Shown: positions 41,214 through 51,077, numbered from the stretch's first letter. The stretch is 64,000 nucleotides of DNA from Thalassotalea sp. Sam97 (GCF_041379765.1 NZ_CP166919.1:1116001-1180000), one strand, 5' to 3'. The notes: generated by a model from the sequence alone, not told the origin. Numbers and translations are program-made.

Positions 41214-41642
41214 TCACGACATCCGGCTAGCTGTACTTTCATCTAGCGTTTTAAGTGAACGCAAGAACAAACCTAGGCCGCCGATTGCAAGTACTAAAAT
41301 AGTTAACAAATCAAAGCTGGTCATGCTATTGAGGTTGAAACGCAATGAGGCTAAAACCCCGACGATTAACGCAGTGATTGAACCTAAGGTCAGTAGCCAG
41401 CCGATGATGTTTTTGCTATTGAAAAAGATTAAGCCAACACCAAAGATGAACGGCAATAAAATGGTGCCACCAGTAATTTGAAACTGGCTACCCATGGCTT
41501 GAAAGCCATACAGACGAGCGCCTAAGGCAAAGTTTGAGCTGACATTAATTGCGTTGAGAAGCAGATAAAAGCCTGCACACATCATAATTAAGCCGAGAAA
41601 GAAATGGCCGATCCCGCCATTACTGCCACCTGCACCTGTCAT
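41214..41642 (-). CDS. Hypothetical membrane protein, 142 aa
   Basis: I do not recognise a named family. A Gly-rich N-terminus (MTGAGGSNGGIGHF) precedes four predicted membrane segments (about 13-31, 57-74, 80-98 and 108-128). Short loops separate them (NSKN, RFNLNSM), and a basic/serine tail follows. The first helix contains MMCAGFYLLLNAINV. GGAGTAA precedes the ATG. It is convergent with kdsA and followed upstream (same strand) by mgsA with a 148-bp gap, so the two need not be co-transcribed. Function is unknown. Membrane location is the only supported inference. Confidence 0.8.
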   Translation of the reverse strand: MTGAGGSNGGIGHFFLGLIMMCAGFYLLLNAINVSSNFALGARLYGFQAMGSQFQITGGTILLPFIFGVGLIFFNSKNIIGWLLTLGSITALIVGVLASLRFNLNSMTSFDLLTILVLAIGGLGLFLRSLKTLDESTASRMS

Positions 41643-41790
41643 TACTTACTCCTTAATAAACACTAACCTGAGCTAACAAAAATAGTTAATGTCTTGTTTT
41701 TGTTATTTTTATATTGATTTACTCACTGTATCAAATCGTCTATAAAGTGCAAAGCCCTTGATTGCTCTTCGTTATCATGTCAACTGGCGA

Positions 41791-42249
41791 TTAGCGAGTT
41801 CGCTCGGCAAGGTAAGCCTGATAATCGGGAATAGTTTTATTCATTGGTTTAGTGAATAATGATGAGGAGATCAACATATCAGCCGTTGCTTGATTACAAG
41901 CTACAGGAATATTCCAAACGGCAGCCAGCCTTAATAGCGCTTTGACATCGGGATCGTGTGGTTGGGCTTCTAATGGGTCCCAGAAGAAAATCATCATATC
42001 AATGGCCTGCTCGGTAATAAGCGCGCCAATTTGCTGGTCGCCGCCAAGTGGACCACTGATTAATTTGGTCACCTTTAAGCTGGCTTTTTTCTCTAAGGTG
42101 GCACCGGTGGTTCCGGTTGCAAATAAATTATGAACGGATAATTGTTGCTGATGTTGTTGGCACCAGGCAATGAGCGCGTTTTTCATATTATCGTGAGCAA
42201 CCAAAGCGATCGATTTTTGTGCGGGGGTGGTAACGGTTTTATATAACAT
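41791..42249 (-). CDS. mgsA: Methylglyoxal synthase
   Basis: MgsA converts dihydroxyacetone phosphate to methylglyoxal and phosphate, a bypass used when phosphate is short or sugar phosphates accumulate. The 152-aa length equals the E. coli enzyme. Visible motifs are IALVAHDNMKNALIAW, LFATGTTGATLEK and SGPLGGDQQIGALI (phosphate site with catalytic Asp). IDMMIFFWDPLEAQPHDPDVKALLR and IPVACNQATADML follow. No strong terminator or operon partner was seen. It is convergent with nothing adjacent and stands as a single gene. Confidence 0.96.
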   Translation of the reverse strand: MLYKTVTTPAQKSIALVAHDNMKNALIAWCQQHQQQLSVHNLFATGTTGATLEKKASLKVTKLISGPLGGDQQIGALITEQAIDMMIFFWDPLEAQPHDPDVKALLRLAAVWNIPVACNQATADMLISSSLFTKPMNKTIPDYQAYLAERTR

Positions 42250-42356
42250 CAGGGCATCCTATTGCGTTGCTATGATATAGTTTTACGTTATCTTGGTCTG
42301 TCGAGCAATGATAACGTTGCTATTGATTTGATAATGGCAGCCATATGTTTATGGCT

Positions 42357-43154
42357 TTATCGTTGCCGATAGGCTAACAAACTACTAGGGCTGTTAATAC
42401 CGTCTTGGTGTAACTCGTTATAGGCTTGCTTTAGTTGACTTCGTAAATGTCGTTTTAGATGGGCTTTAACATGTCGATAGGGGATGTTTTTGACCACGCA
42501 AAATATCGCTAATGCATAAACGGCTTCAGTTTCTGGCAGCATAGCTTGGCGATTAGCGGCTGCATTATAACAGCTACCGCAGCCACCTTTGAACTGATAG
42601 GCGGTATTGGCAAATAGCACGCCAAAGCCCATCATTGCCGCCACAACATCAATCGTTTGTGGCATCAATTGCTGACCACCGGGGATCTGCTCCGGGCGTT
42701 GTTTTACTAATGCCGCAGCAAGTTGTTGAACCAATGTGGCGATAAGATCTTGCGGTTGATTAACTTGTTGAGGCTGAAAGGTCACAGCAATTGACTTGAC
42801 GCTATCTTGGCGATAATCAGTAAGACGAACCTTGTTCGCACCGCGCAGCTCGCCGTCAAATGCAAGAGCAGGAATAGCTTGGCTGTTCAGCGGAAATTGG
42901 TTGATATCTTTTAAAACGACAGGCCAGTGCTGCATGCCACAATGGGCAAGCGTTTGCTTAAACATCAATTGCGTCATCTCTGCGACGCTATGTACCCGAC
43001 CTGGGTAAAATTCATTAGTCGGTAAAATTAACTGATTTTGTTGTTGAAAAAAGTTTTTGCCAAACGTATCGATTGCCCAAATGTAGGTGTCGAATAACCA
43101 TTGTCGAGTCGCATCATCGACGAGCGGTGAAGGTTTAATAAAGCGTGCAAACAT
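42357..43154 (-). CDS. Hypothetical protein, 265 aa, with a GGCGSC motif
   Basis: I do not recognise this family. It is predicted cytoplasmic, with no signal peptide. The N-terminal half contains WLFDTYIWAIDTFGKNFF and LPTNEFYPGRVHS. The C-terminal half has QTIDVVAAMMGFGVLFANTAYQF, then KGGCGSCYN with Cys192 and Cys195, and more lone Cys (72, 219). A helical, basic tail follows (HVKAHLKRHLRSQLKQAYNEL). The CxxC could bind metal or be redox-active, but this is inference. It is encoded head-to-head with sbcD (190-bp gap), suggesting shared regulatory DNA. Confidence 0.8.
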   Translation of the reverse strand: MFARFIKPSPLVDDATRQWLFDTYIWAIDTFGKNFFQQQNQLILPTNEFYPGRVHSVAEMTQLMFKQTLAHCGMQHWPVVLKDINQFPLNSQAIPALAFDGELRGANKVRLTDYRQDSVKSIAVTFQPQQVNQPQDLIATLVQQLAAALVKQRPEQIPGGQQLMPQTIDVVAAMMGFGVLFANTAYQFKGGCGSCYNAAANRQAMLPETEAVYALAIFCVVKNIPYRHVKAHLKRHLRSQLKQAYNELHQDGINSPSSLLAYRQR

Positions 43155-43344
43155 AGGGTAACTCTTATTGTGGGTAATGCTGATTGCAGATAGTTTTGCA
43201 GGTTACTTAGCAAGCCAATTTAGCATGAAGTTTTCAGCCTCACAAGGGATTAACAGCGAATACCTTGGGTCATAACTTTCTGTGTTACTGGGTGGGGAAC
43301 TCTGGCATAATCGGCAAAAACGTCTCTGTTTGTAAAGATAGCTT

Positions 43345-44526
43345 ATGCGATTTATTCACACCTCAGATTGGCATATCGGCCGATTGTTTCAAAACCAGTC
43401 ATTACTTGATGATCAACAATATGTGTTAGCGCAAATTAAGCAACACTTGCTTGATCAGCAAGCTGATGCGCTCGTCATTGCGGGCGATATCTTTGATCGT
43501 TCGGTGCCACCTGCGGAGGCTGTGCAAGTACTCGATGACTTTATTGCTGAGCTCGATGAGCTTGATATCGTTACCATTATCATCAGTGGTAATCACGATA
43601 GCGCCAAGCGATTGCGCTTTGGCGCAAGGCAAATGCAGCAATCGGGTCTTCATATCATGGCCGACATCAGTAAGCTATGCGAGCCTGTTGTGCTTGAAAA
43701 AGCCGATGAAAAAGTGGTGTTTTATGGTTTACCTTATCATGACCCAAGTGAAGTACGGCTCACCTTTGTTGATGATCCTAAAGCAGCTGATATTCGCAGT
43801 TATGATCAAGCGCACACCTATTGCGTTGAGGCGATGCTTAGCCACAAACAGTGTCATCACCCAGATAGTGCTGCGGTGTTGTTGTCACATTGCTTTATTG
43901 ATGGTGCCAGTGAATCTGATTCTGAGCGACCCTTGTCGCTGGGTGGAGCTGACAGGGTTAGTTGGCAACCGCTTACAGCATTTGATTATGTGGCCCTTGG
44001 CCATTTGCATGGACCGCAATTTAAAGGGGCTGAGCATATTCGTTATTCCGGCTCTATTATGAAATATTCGTTCTCAGAATATAAGCAGCGCAAAGTCGTT
44101 AATTTGGTTGAAATAACCAACAATCAACTGACGCAAATCACACCATTGGCACTGTATCCTAAACGAGACGTAAAAGTTATCGAAGGTACGTTGCATGAGT
44201 TACTCACTCAAGGTCGACAATATGTTGAAGAACACGGCCAAGCCTGTGAAGATTACTACCTTGCTAAGCTAACTGACACCGAGCTGATGCTTGATCCTAT
44301 GGGCCAATTGCGTGCGGTGTACCCCAATGTGATGCAATTAGAGCGAGTTAATTTTGCCCAAGGCGATAGCAAACTCGATATCGCTGATCAGCAAAATCGC
44401 AAATCTGAATCGGAAGTATTTGCGGATTTTTACCAGCAAGTGATGGGGCAATCGTTAACAGACGAGCAAATTGAAGTAATCAACGCCTGTATTGGTGAAG
44501 TGAAAAAAGCAGCAGAGCAACAATAG
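43345..44526 (+). CDS. sbcD: Exonuclease SbcCD subunit D
   Basis: SbcD is the Mre11-type metallophosphoesterase of the SbcCD nuclease, which cleaves hairpins and protein-blocked DNA ends. The 393-aa protein has metal-site motifs HTSDWHIGR (Asp8, His10), AGDIFDRS (Asp48) and GNHDS (Asn83-His84). LLSHCFIDGA and ALGHLHGPQ supply the later His ligands. Its stop is 11 bases before the sbcC start, so the pair forms an operon. No strong Shine-Dalgarno is visible upstream of the ATG. Confidence 0.96.
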   Translation: MRFIHTSDWHIGRLFQNQSLLDDQQYVLAQIKQHLLDQQADALVIAGDIFDRSVPPAEAVQVLDDFIAELDELDIVTIIISGNHDSAKRLRFGARQMQQSGLHIMADISKLCEPVVLEKADEKVVFYGLPYHDPSEVRLTFVDDPKAADIRSYDQAHTYCVEAMLSHKQCHHPDSAAVLLSHCFIDGASESDSERPLSLGGADRVSWQPLTAFDYVALGHLHGPQFKGAEHIRYSGSIMKYSFSEYKQRKVVNLVEITNNQLTQITPLALYPKRDVKVIEGTLHELLTQGRQYVEEHGQACEDYYLAKLTDTELMLDPMGQLRAVYPNVMQLERVNFAQGDSKLDIADQQNRKSESEVFADFYQQVMGQSLTDEQIEVINACIGEVKKAAEQQ

Positions 44527-44537
44527 GGTTATTAAGT

Positions 44538-47500
44538 ATGAAGTTATTACAGCTGACATTAAGCGCTTTTGGTCCGTTTGCTGATAAACAGCATATCGAC
44601 TTTACCAAGCTCGGTGATAGCCCTCTATTTCTGATTGATGGTCCTACGGGGGCGGGTAAGTCTTCTATTTTGCATGCGATTTGCTATGCCTTATATGGCG
44701 AGACAACCGATGAAGCGCGCAAGGAGCAAGGTATTCGTAGTGATCATGCAAACGATGATTTGTTAACACAAGTGAGCCTTACGTTTTCTATCAAAGACAA
44801 ACGTTACCGTATCTCTCGGGTACCAACTCAAATGCGTGCAGGCAAGCGCGGCGATAAGTTGGTTAAGCATAATGCGACGGCTGAGTTAATTGAACTATTG
44901 CACGATGATAGTGAACGGTTATTGGTCGCAAAAAAGAAAGGCGAAGCCGACGATTATATTAAGCAAATACTCGGACTAACAGCAGATCAATTTCGCCAGG
45001 TTATGGTTTTACCGCAAGGTAAGTTTCGTGAGCTGCTATTAGCAAATTCCAATGAGCGCCAAGCCATATTGTCGACCTTGTTTGCCACGGATATATATCA
45101 AAAAATTGAACAACACATTAAACAACGTGCTCTTGATATTGAAGGTCGTTATAAGCAGTTGCGTACGCGGATTGAAGAAACATTAGAAGAGGTCGCGGCT
45201 GACAATCTACAGCAGTTAACACAAAGACACAGTGAGCAGCAAACACTAGTGAGCCAACTTGCTGAAGATAAAGTAAAGGCAGACAACAACCGACAATTGC
45301 GCCTAGCTAAACTCACCGATGGCAAATCATTAGCTGAGCATTTTCGCAAACTTGCGACCACTAAGTCGATGCACCGGCAATTGCTATGCCAACAACCGCA
45401 GATAAACCAAGTCAAACAGCGTATTCAATTGGCACTACATGCACAAAAAATTAAGCCGCTATATGAGACCTCAGAGCAAATACAAGCCGACTTAACGCAA
45501 GCAAATGCTCAGCAACACGCACTAACAGAGCAGCAGTCGCAACTTAGCAAACAGCTAGAGGAACGACAACGTCTATTTGAACACGCTCTGCAACAGATGC
45601 CACAACGAGAACAACATCAGCAGGCGATAATCGATCTTAAAAATTTATTGCCGATGCAGCAAAACTTTACCCGCTTGCAAGCTGAGATGCATGATGCGCA
45701 GAGCCAACTGAACGCGCATAAGCAGTTATTGGCTAGCACCCAACAAGATTATAAAACCTTATCGCAGCGCAGCGAAAATGGTAGAGAGCTTATCGATGCG
45801 ACGATAAAAGAGCTAAATCAAGGGACTGGCCTGCAAGAGCAACAGCAGCGACTGCAACAGCAAGCAACGCTTGTTCGTCAACAACAAGATGTGCAAAAGG
45901 CGTTAGTGGATGCTCAAACTCGCTACCAACAAGCTGACAATGCTTGGCAGCAACAACAACAAATAACGAACCAAGCCGAGCACCAATATCATCAGCAAGC
46001 CAGCCTTTATCACAGCTCACAAGCGGCTATTTTAGCAACGCAGCTAGAAATAGGCCAGCCGTGTCCGGTGTGCGGTGCAACAGAGCATCCTAGCCCTTGC
46101 CAAATGAATACTGAACAGACTGTCGATCAGCAACAATTGAAAGTTGTCGAGCAACGTTGGCATCAACAAAAACAGCGGCTCGCTGATGCAGATAAGCTCA
46201 AGGACCAATATCAACTGACTGTTTTACAGCAACAGCAAGCTCTGCAACAATTGACGGCACAGCTAGAGGAAGTTCAAGTGATCGAGCCATCACTGTTAGA
46301 GCAACAGTTAACAACCGTTAACCAGCAATTGAAAACGCTTGCCGAAAAAGCCACTAAAATAGAAAAGTGGCAGCAAAGTCAGCAGAGTATGCAGGCACAG
46401 CTTATGCCATTACAGCAGCAAATCGATGAGTTGAACCGTACTTTGCCTGATGTCACGGCGAACTTTACAGCAAAGCAACAGACATTCTTACAAGTCAGTG
46501 AGAGTTTACCTGATATATATCGAGTATCAGGTACTATTGACGCTAAAATTGAAGAATTGCAGTCACAGATAAAACACGTAGAGCAGGCACATCAACAAGC
46601 CCAACAAGCGTTGCTAGACGCTCAGCAAAAGTTGGCGAAAAACCAAACCCAGCAAGAAAATCAACAGGCAATGATAACGCAATTGTCGCAAAGGTTATCG
46701 AATGCGCAACAACAGCTGCAACAGGCATTAGAAAGCTATGATTTTGCCGATATTGCTGAGTTTCATAACGCCTACATCAGCGATGATGAACTAACGCAAT
46801 TACAAATTCAGGTTCAGCAATTTGAACGCCAACTTGATAACATAGTCGCGCAAATAGCTACCTTGGATGAATTACTAACCAACAAGATTCAACCTGATTT
46901 GTCAGTACTTAACACGGAATTAAGTGTCGCAGAGCAGCAACTCACTGCGGCTGAAAAGGCCTTATCATCAGCGCAACAGCAACTTAATCGGTTGAGCGAC
47001 GCACAGCAAAAGATTACCAAGATTGAGCAACAACAAGCGGATAACAAACAGCAATATGAAATTATTGGCACGCTTGCCGCAGCAGCCTCGGGCAAAGGTA
47101 ATGTTAAGGTCTCACTTGAACGTTTCGTCCTTGCAGACTTGCTTGATAGCGTGTTAGCTATAGCATCTAAGCGCTTGCAACAAATGAGTAAGGGACAGTA
47201 TCAATTGGTACGTCAAAACGAAAGTGAGCAAAAACGCAATGTTGCCGCGGGTTTGGATTTGGCGGTAAATGATAGTTATAGCGGCAAACAGCGACCAGTT
47301 GCCACGTTATCTGGGGGCGAGTCGTTTATGGCGAGCTTGTCGTTAGCACTGGCATTAAGTGACGTTGTTCAGCAACGTTCGGGCGGCATTGTTTTAGATA
47401 CGCTATTTATCGATGAAGGTTTTGGTAGCTTAGATCAAGAGTCGTTGCAACTTGCCGTTGAAACGCTTGTTGACTTGCAAGCAACAGGGCGGGCAATTGG

Positions 47501-47600
47501 TATTATTTCACATGTGAGTGAGTTGAAAGAGCAGATGGGACAACGGATTGATGTTAAAAATGGTCGCAGTGGTAGCGCGATCTCATTGGTGACACAGTAA
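44538..47600 (+). CDS. sbcC: Exonuclease SbcCD subunit C (SMC-like ATPase)
   Basis: SbcC is the Rad50-type ATPase that controls SbcD and bridges DNA ends. The 1020-aa protein has Walker A GPTGAGKSS (35-43) and two long Gln-rich coiled coils (about 190-490 and 535-850). They flank a zinc hook CPVCG (Cys509, Cys512). The C-terminal ATPase half has LSGGESFMASLSLALALS (signature) and LDTLFIDEGFGSLD (Walker B). The coiled coils are strikingly rich in CAA/CAG glutamine codons. Architecture and position after sbcD make the assignment firm. Confidence 0.97.
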   Translation: MKLLQLTLSAFGPFADKQHIDFTKLGDSPLFLIDGPTGAGKSSILHAICYALYGETTDEARKEQGIRSDHANDDLLTQVSLTFSIKDKRYRISRVPTQMRAGKRGDKLVKHNATAELIELLHDDSERLLVAKKKGEADDYIKQILGLTADQFRQVMVLPQGKFRELLLANSNERQAILSTLFATDIYQKIEQHIKQRALDIEGRYKQLRTRIEETLEEVAADNLQQLTQRHSEQQTLVSQLAEDKVKADNNRQLRLAKLTDGKSLAEHFRKLATTKSMHRQLLCQQPQINQVKQRIQLALHAQKIKPLYETSEQIQADLTQANAQQHALTEQQSQLSKQLEERQRLFEHALQQMPQREQHQQAIIDLKNLLPMQQNFTRLQAEMHDAQSQLNAHKQLLASTQQDYKTLSQRSENGRELIDATIKELNQGTGLQEQQQRLQQQATLVRQQQDVQKALVDAQTRYQQADNAWQQQQQITNQAEHQYHQQASLYHSSQAAILATQLEIGQPCPVCGATEHPSPCQMNTEQTVDQQQLKVVEQRWHQQKQRLADADKLKDQYQLTVLQQQQALQQLTAQLEEVQVIEPSLLEQQLTTVNQQLKTLAEKATKIEKWQQSQQSMQAQLMPLQQQIDELNRTLPDVTANFTAKQQTFLQVSESLPDIYRVSGTIDAKIEELQSQIKHVEQAHQQAQQALLDAQQKLAKNQTQQENQQAMITQLSQRLSNAQQQLQQALESYDFADIAEFHNAYISDDELTQLQIQVQQFERQLDNIVAQIATLDELLTNKIQPDLSVLNTELSVAEQQLTAAEKALSSAQQQLNRLSDAQQKITKIEQQQADNKQQYEIIGTLAAAASGKGNVKVSLERFVLADLLDSVLAIASKRLQQMSKGQYQLVRQNESEQKRNVAAGLDLAVNDSYSGKQRPVATLSGGESFMASLSLALALSDVVQQRSGGIVLDTLFIDEGFGSLDQESLQLAVETLVDLQATGRAIGIISHVSELKEQMGQRIDVKNGRSGSAISLVTQ

Positions 47601-47640
47601 CGGTGAATTGATAAAAGATTGAGCCGAGAATTAACCTGTT

Positions 47641-47674
47641 GATACCAGCGCTTACTTAATTAGGCGCTGGCATC
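47641..47674. terminator. Hairpin between convergent sbcC and dsbB
   Basis: GATACCAGCGC pairs with GCGCTGGCATC (stem 47645-47651 / 47664-47670 plus outer bases) around a 12-nt loop. No T-run follows, so terminator function is uncertain. Confidence 0.35.
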
Positions 47675-47696
47675 AATCGAGCGGTCCATGTTCTGA

Positions 47697-48215
47697 TTAT
47701 TTTTTAACAAGCGCCAACAGTCGGCCGATAAAAAATGTCACAAACAATAAGCTGTATATGGCAAAGATCACAATCATCCACTGTGGCATTGAAAAACCTA
47801 AAAACGACCAAGAAATCTCACCACAATCTCCGGTTGCGGCAAAAAGCGCAGGAAACCAATCGTGCAGTGGCGCCCAGGTAGGGAAATTGGGAAATAAATC
47901 ACAGGTGTAAAACCACGAATCAGCTTGCTGAATCTTTACGTGCTCAATGGCTATTTTAAGGCCCCATATCGCACCTGTGCCCCAAGCCGCAAACCCGAGT
48001 AATCGGCCCAGCATAAAGCGATTACCAATGGCGCCAATAACACCACCAATGACAATAGCGAGAATAGCAACACGTTGATAAACACACATGATGCAAGGCT
48101 CTAAGCCCATACCATATTGAAAAAACAGCGCGGTCAACTCAAGCGCCAGTGCCGACGACGCTAATAGCCACCAACAAGCCGGGGAAAGAACAAAGTTATT
48201 TATTTTTTTTATCAT
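47697..48215 (-). CDS. dsbB: Disulfide bond formation protein B
   Basis: DsbB re-oxidises periplasmic DsbA and passes electrons to quinones in the inner membrane. The 172-aa protein has four membrane spans and the two cysteine pairs of the family: Cys41-x2-Cys44 (LEPCIMCVYQR) and Cys105/Cys131 (FYTCDLF, TGDCGEISW). These lie at nearly the same positions as in E. coli. It is downstream of nhaB on the same strand, and fadR is divergent from nhaB, reproducing the dsbB-nhaB-fadR neighbourhood known from E. coli. A terminator hairpin separates it from nhaB. Confidence 0.96.
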   Translation of the reverse strand: MIKKINNFVLSPACWWLLASSALALELTALFFQYGMGLEPCIMCVYQRVAILAIVIGGVIGAIGNRFMLGRLLGFAAWGTGAIWGLKIAIEHVKIQQADSWFYTCDLFPNFPTWAPLHDWFPALFAATGDCGEISWSFLGFSMPQWMIVIFAIYSLLFVTFFIGRLLALVKK

Positions 48216-48399
48216 GCAAACACCTAAAGTATGAACTAAGGGGAATTATTATCGCCAACAATACGTTTATCAAGGCAAACGATCAAGCGCGTAATCATAC
48301 TCTGTTACACTTCACTGAGATTGGTTTGCTTTAGCAACCTAAGGTTAGTGCTAGGAGAAATACGAGATGCCCTCATCGATATCGTAAAGTGATATTTAA

Positions 48400-48434
48400 A
48401 TGAAAACGCCCTCAACCGAGGTTGAAGGCGTTCA
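48400..48434 (-). terminator. Rho-independent terminator after nhaB
   Basis: AACGCCCTCAACC (48405-48417) pairs with GGTTGAAGGCGTT (48420-48432). On the minus strand the hairpin is followed by TTTTCA. It lies between nhaB and dsbB. Confidence 0.75.
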
Positions 48435-48462
48435 AATTATATAATACTTAACTACAGCAGAG

Positions 48463-50049
48463 TTAGTGATGGCTTACTCCTTTACTGCCATCAAGCACTT
48501 GATGGTGCTCAATCCAATGCCAATCGTAAAATAGATCTGTGTATTCAACCAAAATACCCGACTTAATCATAATCAAACCGACAATAGTTAATACGATAGT
48601 ATACGGAAATGCCATATACACCATACGAGAATACGATAAGCGGATTAACGGTGCAATCGCAGAGGTCAGTAAGAATAAGAACGCTGCTTGACCATTAGGC
48701 GTAGCTACCGATGGTAGGTTGGTACCAGTGTTGATGGCGACCGCTAACATGTCGAATTGATCACGAGTAATATGGCCATCAATAAGCGCTTGTTTTACTT
48801 CGGTGATATAAACGGTACCAACGAACACGTTATCACTGACCATAGATAAGAAGCCATTAGCGAGATAGAACATGACTAACTGCATGTCGCCTTCGTAAGT
48901 AAGTACCCAATTGATCACAGGGGTAAATAGCTGTTGATCGATAATCACCGCAACCACGGCGAAAAACACAGCTAATAATGCGGTAAATGGTAACGCTTCT
49001 TCAAAGGCATGGCCAATTTGATGCTCTTCAATAACGCCGGTAAAAGCGGTCGCTAAAATAATCACCGTAAGGCCAATCAGACCAACCGATGCAACATGAA
49101 ACGCCAAACCTAAGATAAGCCAAATAGCGATTAGGCCTTGTGAAATAAGTTGAACGTTGTCTGCACGGGTGCGCGCTTTGCTCTGTTCATGGTCAAATTC
49201 AACCAAAATAGTACGCACGTTTTCTGGCAGCTCTGCGCCATAAGAAAACCACTTGAATTTTTCCAGGCAAAAACACGTGAGTAAACCGAAAATCAATACA
49301 GGCAAGGTTACTGGTGCCATACGAATGGCAAATTCAATAAACTCCCAGCCCGCTTGCTCGGCGATGATTAAGTTTTGTGGCTCGCCCACTTTCGTCATTA
49401 CCCCACCAAGCGCGGTACCAATACCAGCATGCATCAATAGGTTGCGCAAGTAAGCACGAAATCCTTCTAAATCATTGCGAGAATAATCCGGCAGCGTTTC
49501 GTCATTATTTGAATCATAGGTCTCTATGTGACCACCAGAAGCGACTTTGTGGTAAACAGAATAAAACCCTACGGCAACGCTGATGATTACGGCAATGACC
49601 GTTAACGCATCCAAGAACGCCGATAAAAAGGCACTGGCCAAACAAAACATCAACGAGACGATAACTTTTGAGCGTATCTTGGTGATGATTTTGGTAAATA
49701 AGAACAACAACAGGCTCTTCATAAAGTAGATACCTGCAACCATAAAAATTAAGAGCAGAATCACTTCAAGATTCATTTCTATTTCATGCAGTACCTGCGA
49801 GGAAGACGTCATGCCAATGGCAACTGCCTGAATAGCAAGTAAACCACCTGGCTGCAGAGGATAGCATTTGAGAGCCATTGCCAGAGTAAAGATAAACTCG
49901 AGCACCAAAGCCCAGCCGGCGACGTACGGCGAGATGTAGAAGAAAATGAACGGGTTTAGTACCAAGAATGCGATAATGGTGAATTTATACCATTGCGGCG
50001 CCTGACCCAAAAAGTTGCGGATCAGCGCTTGAGAATAAGATAGTTGCAT
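48463..50049 (-). CDS. nhaB: Sodium/proton antiporter NhaB
   Basis: NhaB exports sodium in exchange for protons at the inner membrane, important for pH and salt homeostasis. The 528-aa product is polytopic with about twelve spans. Conserved segments include KVGEPQNLIIAEQAGWEF, FLSMVSDNVFVGTVYITEVKQAL and AINTGTNLPSVATPNGQAAFLFLLTSAIAPLIRLSYSRMVYMA. I chose the ATG at 50047-50049, which gives MQLSYSQALIRNFLG; four in-frame upstream codons lack a ribosome-binding site. It is divergent from fadR and shares a 314-bp intergenic region with it. Confidence 0.95.
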   Translation of the reverse strand: MQLSYSQALIRNFLGQAPQWYKFTIIAFLVLNPFIFFYISPYVAGWALVLEFIFTLAMALKCYPLQPGGLLAIQAVAIGMTSSSQVLHEIEMNLEVILLLIFMVAGIYFMKSLLLFLFTKIITKIRSKVIVSLMFCLASAFLSAFLDALTVIAVIISVAVGFYSVYHKVASGGHIETYDSNNDETLPDYSRNDLEGFRAYLRNLLMHAGIGTALGGVMTKVGEPQNLIIAEQAGWEFIEFAIRMAPVTLPVLIFGLLTCFCLEKFKWFSYGAELPENVRTILVEFDHEQSKARTRADNVQLISQGLIAIWLILGLAFHVASVGLIGLTVIILATAFTGVIEEHQIGHAFEEALPFTALLAVFFAVVAVIIDQQLFTPVINWVLTYEGDMQLVMFYLANGFLSMVSDNVFVGTVYITEVKQALIDGHITRDQFDMLAVAINTGTNLPSVATPNGQAAFLFLLTSAIAPLIRLSYSRMVYMAFPYTIVLTIVGLIMIKSGILVEYTDLFYDWHWIEHHQVLDGSKGVSHH

Positions 50050-50249
50050 AATGCAGCCCACTTCAGTTAAAAATGATCACATTTTTATCAATCTGCTTAC
50101 GTGATTAACAAATATTAACATTCTGATACGCTTGTAAATATTTGTTAGATAACAGGTTGTCGTTTAAATGTGGTGGTATTCTAAAGTACCCCTAGTATCA
50201 GGTAAACTGAAATTTGCAGCTTTTCAGAGCTGGTTAACATTTTTTTACC

Positions 50250-50280
50250 TTGACATACTCTGGTACAATCAGTTTATATA
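50250..50280 (+). promoter_or_regulatory. Putative fadR promoter with overlapping FadR-like operator
   Basis: TTGACA (50250-50255) is a perfect -35 box, followed 17-19 bp later by TATATA-type -10 sequence (50273-50280). In the spacer lies TGGTACAATCA (50261-50271), close to the FadR core TGGTnnGACCA (one arm TGGT, the other ATCA). Autorepression of fadR is plausible but not shown. Confidence 0.45.
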
Positions 50281-50363
50281 AGCACAATAATAGAAATTAT
50301 GGGTCGATCCGCGCATTTTGGGCAAGTTTCTATCTGGTTTCGGATCGCAGTATTGGAACAAAA

Positions 50364-51077
50364 ATGATTATTAAGGCACAAAGTCCAGCAGGTTTTGCGG
50401 AACAATATATTGTTGAGTCAATATGGAATGGCGGCTTTCCACCTGGTTCAATTTTACCAGCGGAACGTGAACTATCGGAATTAATTGGCGTAACGCGCAC
50501 CACCTTGCGTGAAGTGTTACAACGTCTGGCACGTGATGGCTGGTTAACGATCCAGCATGGCAAGCCGACCAAAGTGAATGACTTTTGGGAAACGTGTGGC
50601 TTAAATATTTTGAGTCGCTTAGCCGAGCTTGATCAAGATGGTATTCCTGATTTGGTTGAAAACTTGTTATCGGCTCGCACCAACATCAGCGCCATCTATA
50701 TTCGCGGTGGCATAAAAAATAACCCGCAAAAAGTTATCGAGCTACTTGAAAGCGCTGTCGCTCAAGCATCTGATGATGGTGAGACGTTTGCAGCCAATGA
50801 CTACCAGTTGCATCATGACTTAGCGCTAGCATCAAATAACCCAATTTATGTGTTAGTACTAAATGGCTTTAAAAACTTGTATTCGCGTTTAGGTGGCGTT
50901 TACTTTGCTAACGATAATGCACGCGCTATAACGGTTGACTTTTACAAGCGTCTTATTGAATTAGCCAAACAAGGTGAATTCACCGAGTCAGTATATGCGG
51001 TGCGTGAGCATGGTTTGATGCAAATTCCGGTTTGGAATGACATCAAAGAACAAGTGATGACTGAGCTAGCTCAGTAA
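50364..51077 (+). CDS. fadR: Fatty-acid metabolism transcriptional regulator FadR
   Basis: FadR is a GntR-family regulator that represses beta-oxidation genes, activates unsaturated fatty-acid synthesis, and is released from DNA by long-chain acyl-CoA. The winged helix spans about residues 10-75 (PPGSILPAERELSELIGVTRTTLREVLQRLARDGWLTI). The rest is the helical FadR ligand domain (IPDLVENLLSARTNIS...). The 237-aa length matches E. coli (239). I start at 50364 after GGAACAAAA; the longer frame upstream is promoter sequence. Divergent from nhaB, as in E. coli. Confidence 0.96.
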   Translation: MIIKAQSPAGFAEQYIVESIWNGGFPPGSILPAERELSELIGVTRTTLREVLQRLARDGWLTIQHGKPTKVNDFWETCGLNILSRLAELDQDGIPDLVENLLSARTNISAIYIRGGIKNNPQKVIELLESAVAQASDDGETFAANDYQLHHDLALASNNPIYVLVLNGFKNLYSRLGGVYFANDNARAITVDFYKRLIELAKQGEFTESVYAVREHGLMQIPVWNDIKEQVMTELAQ

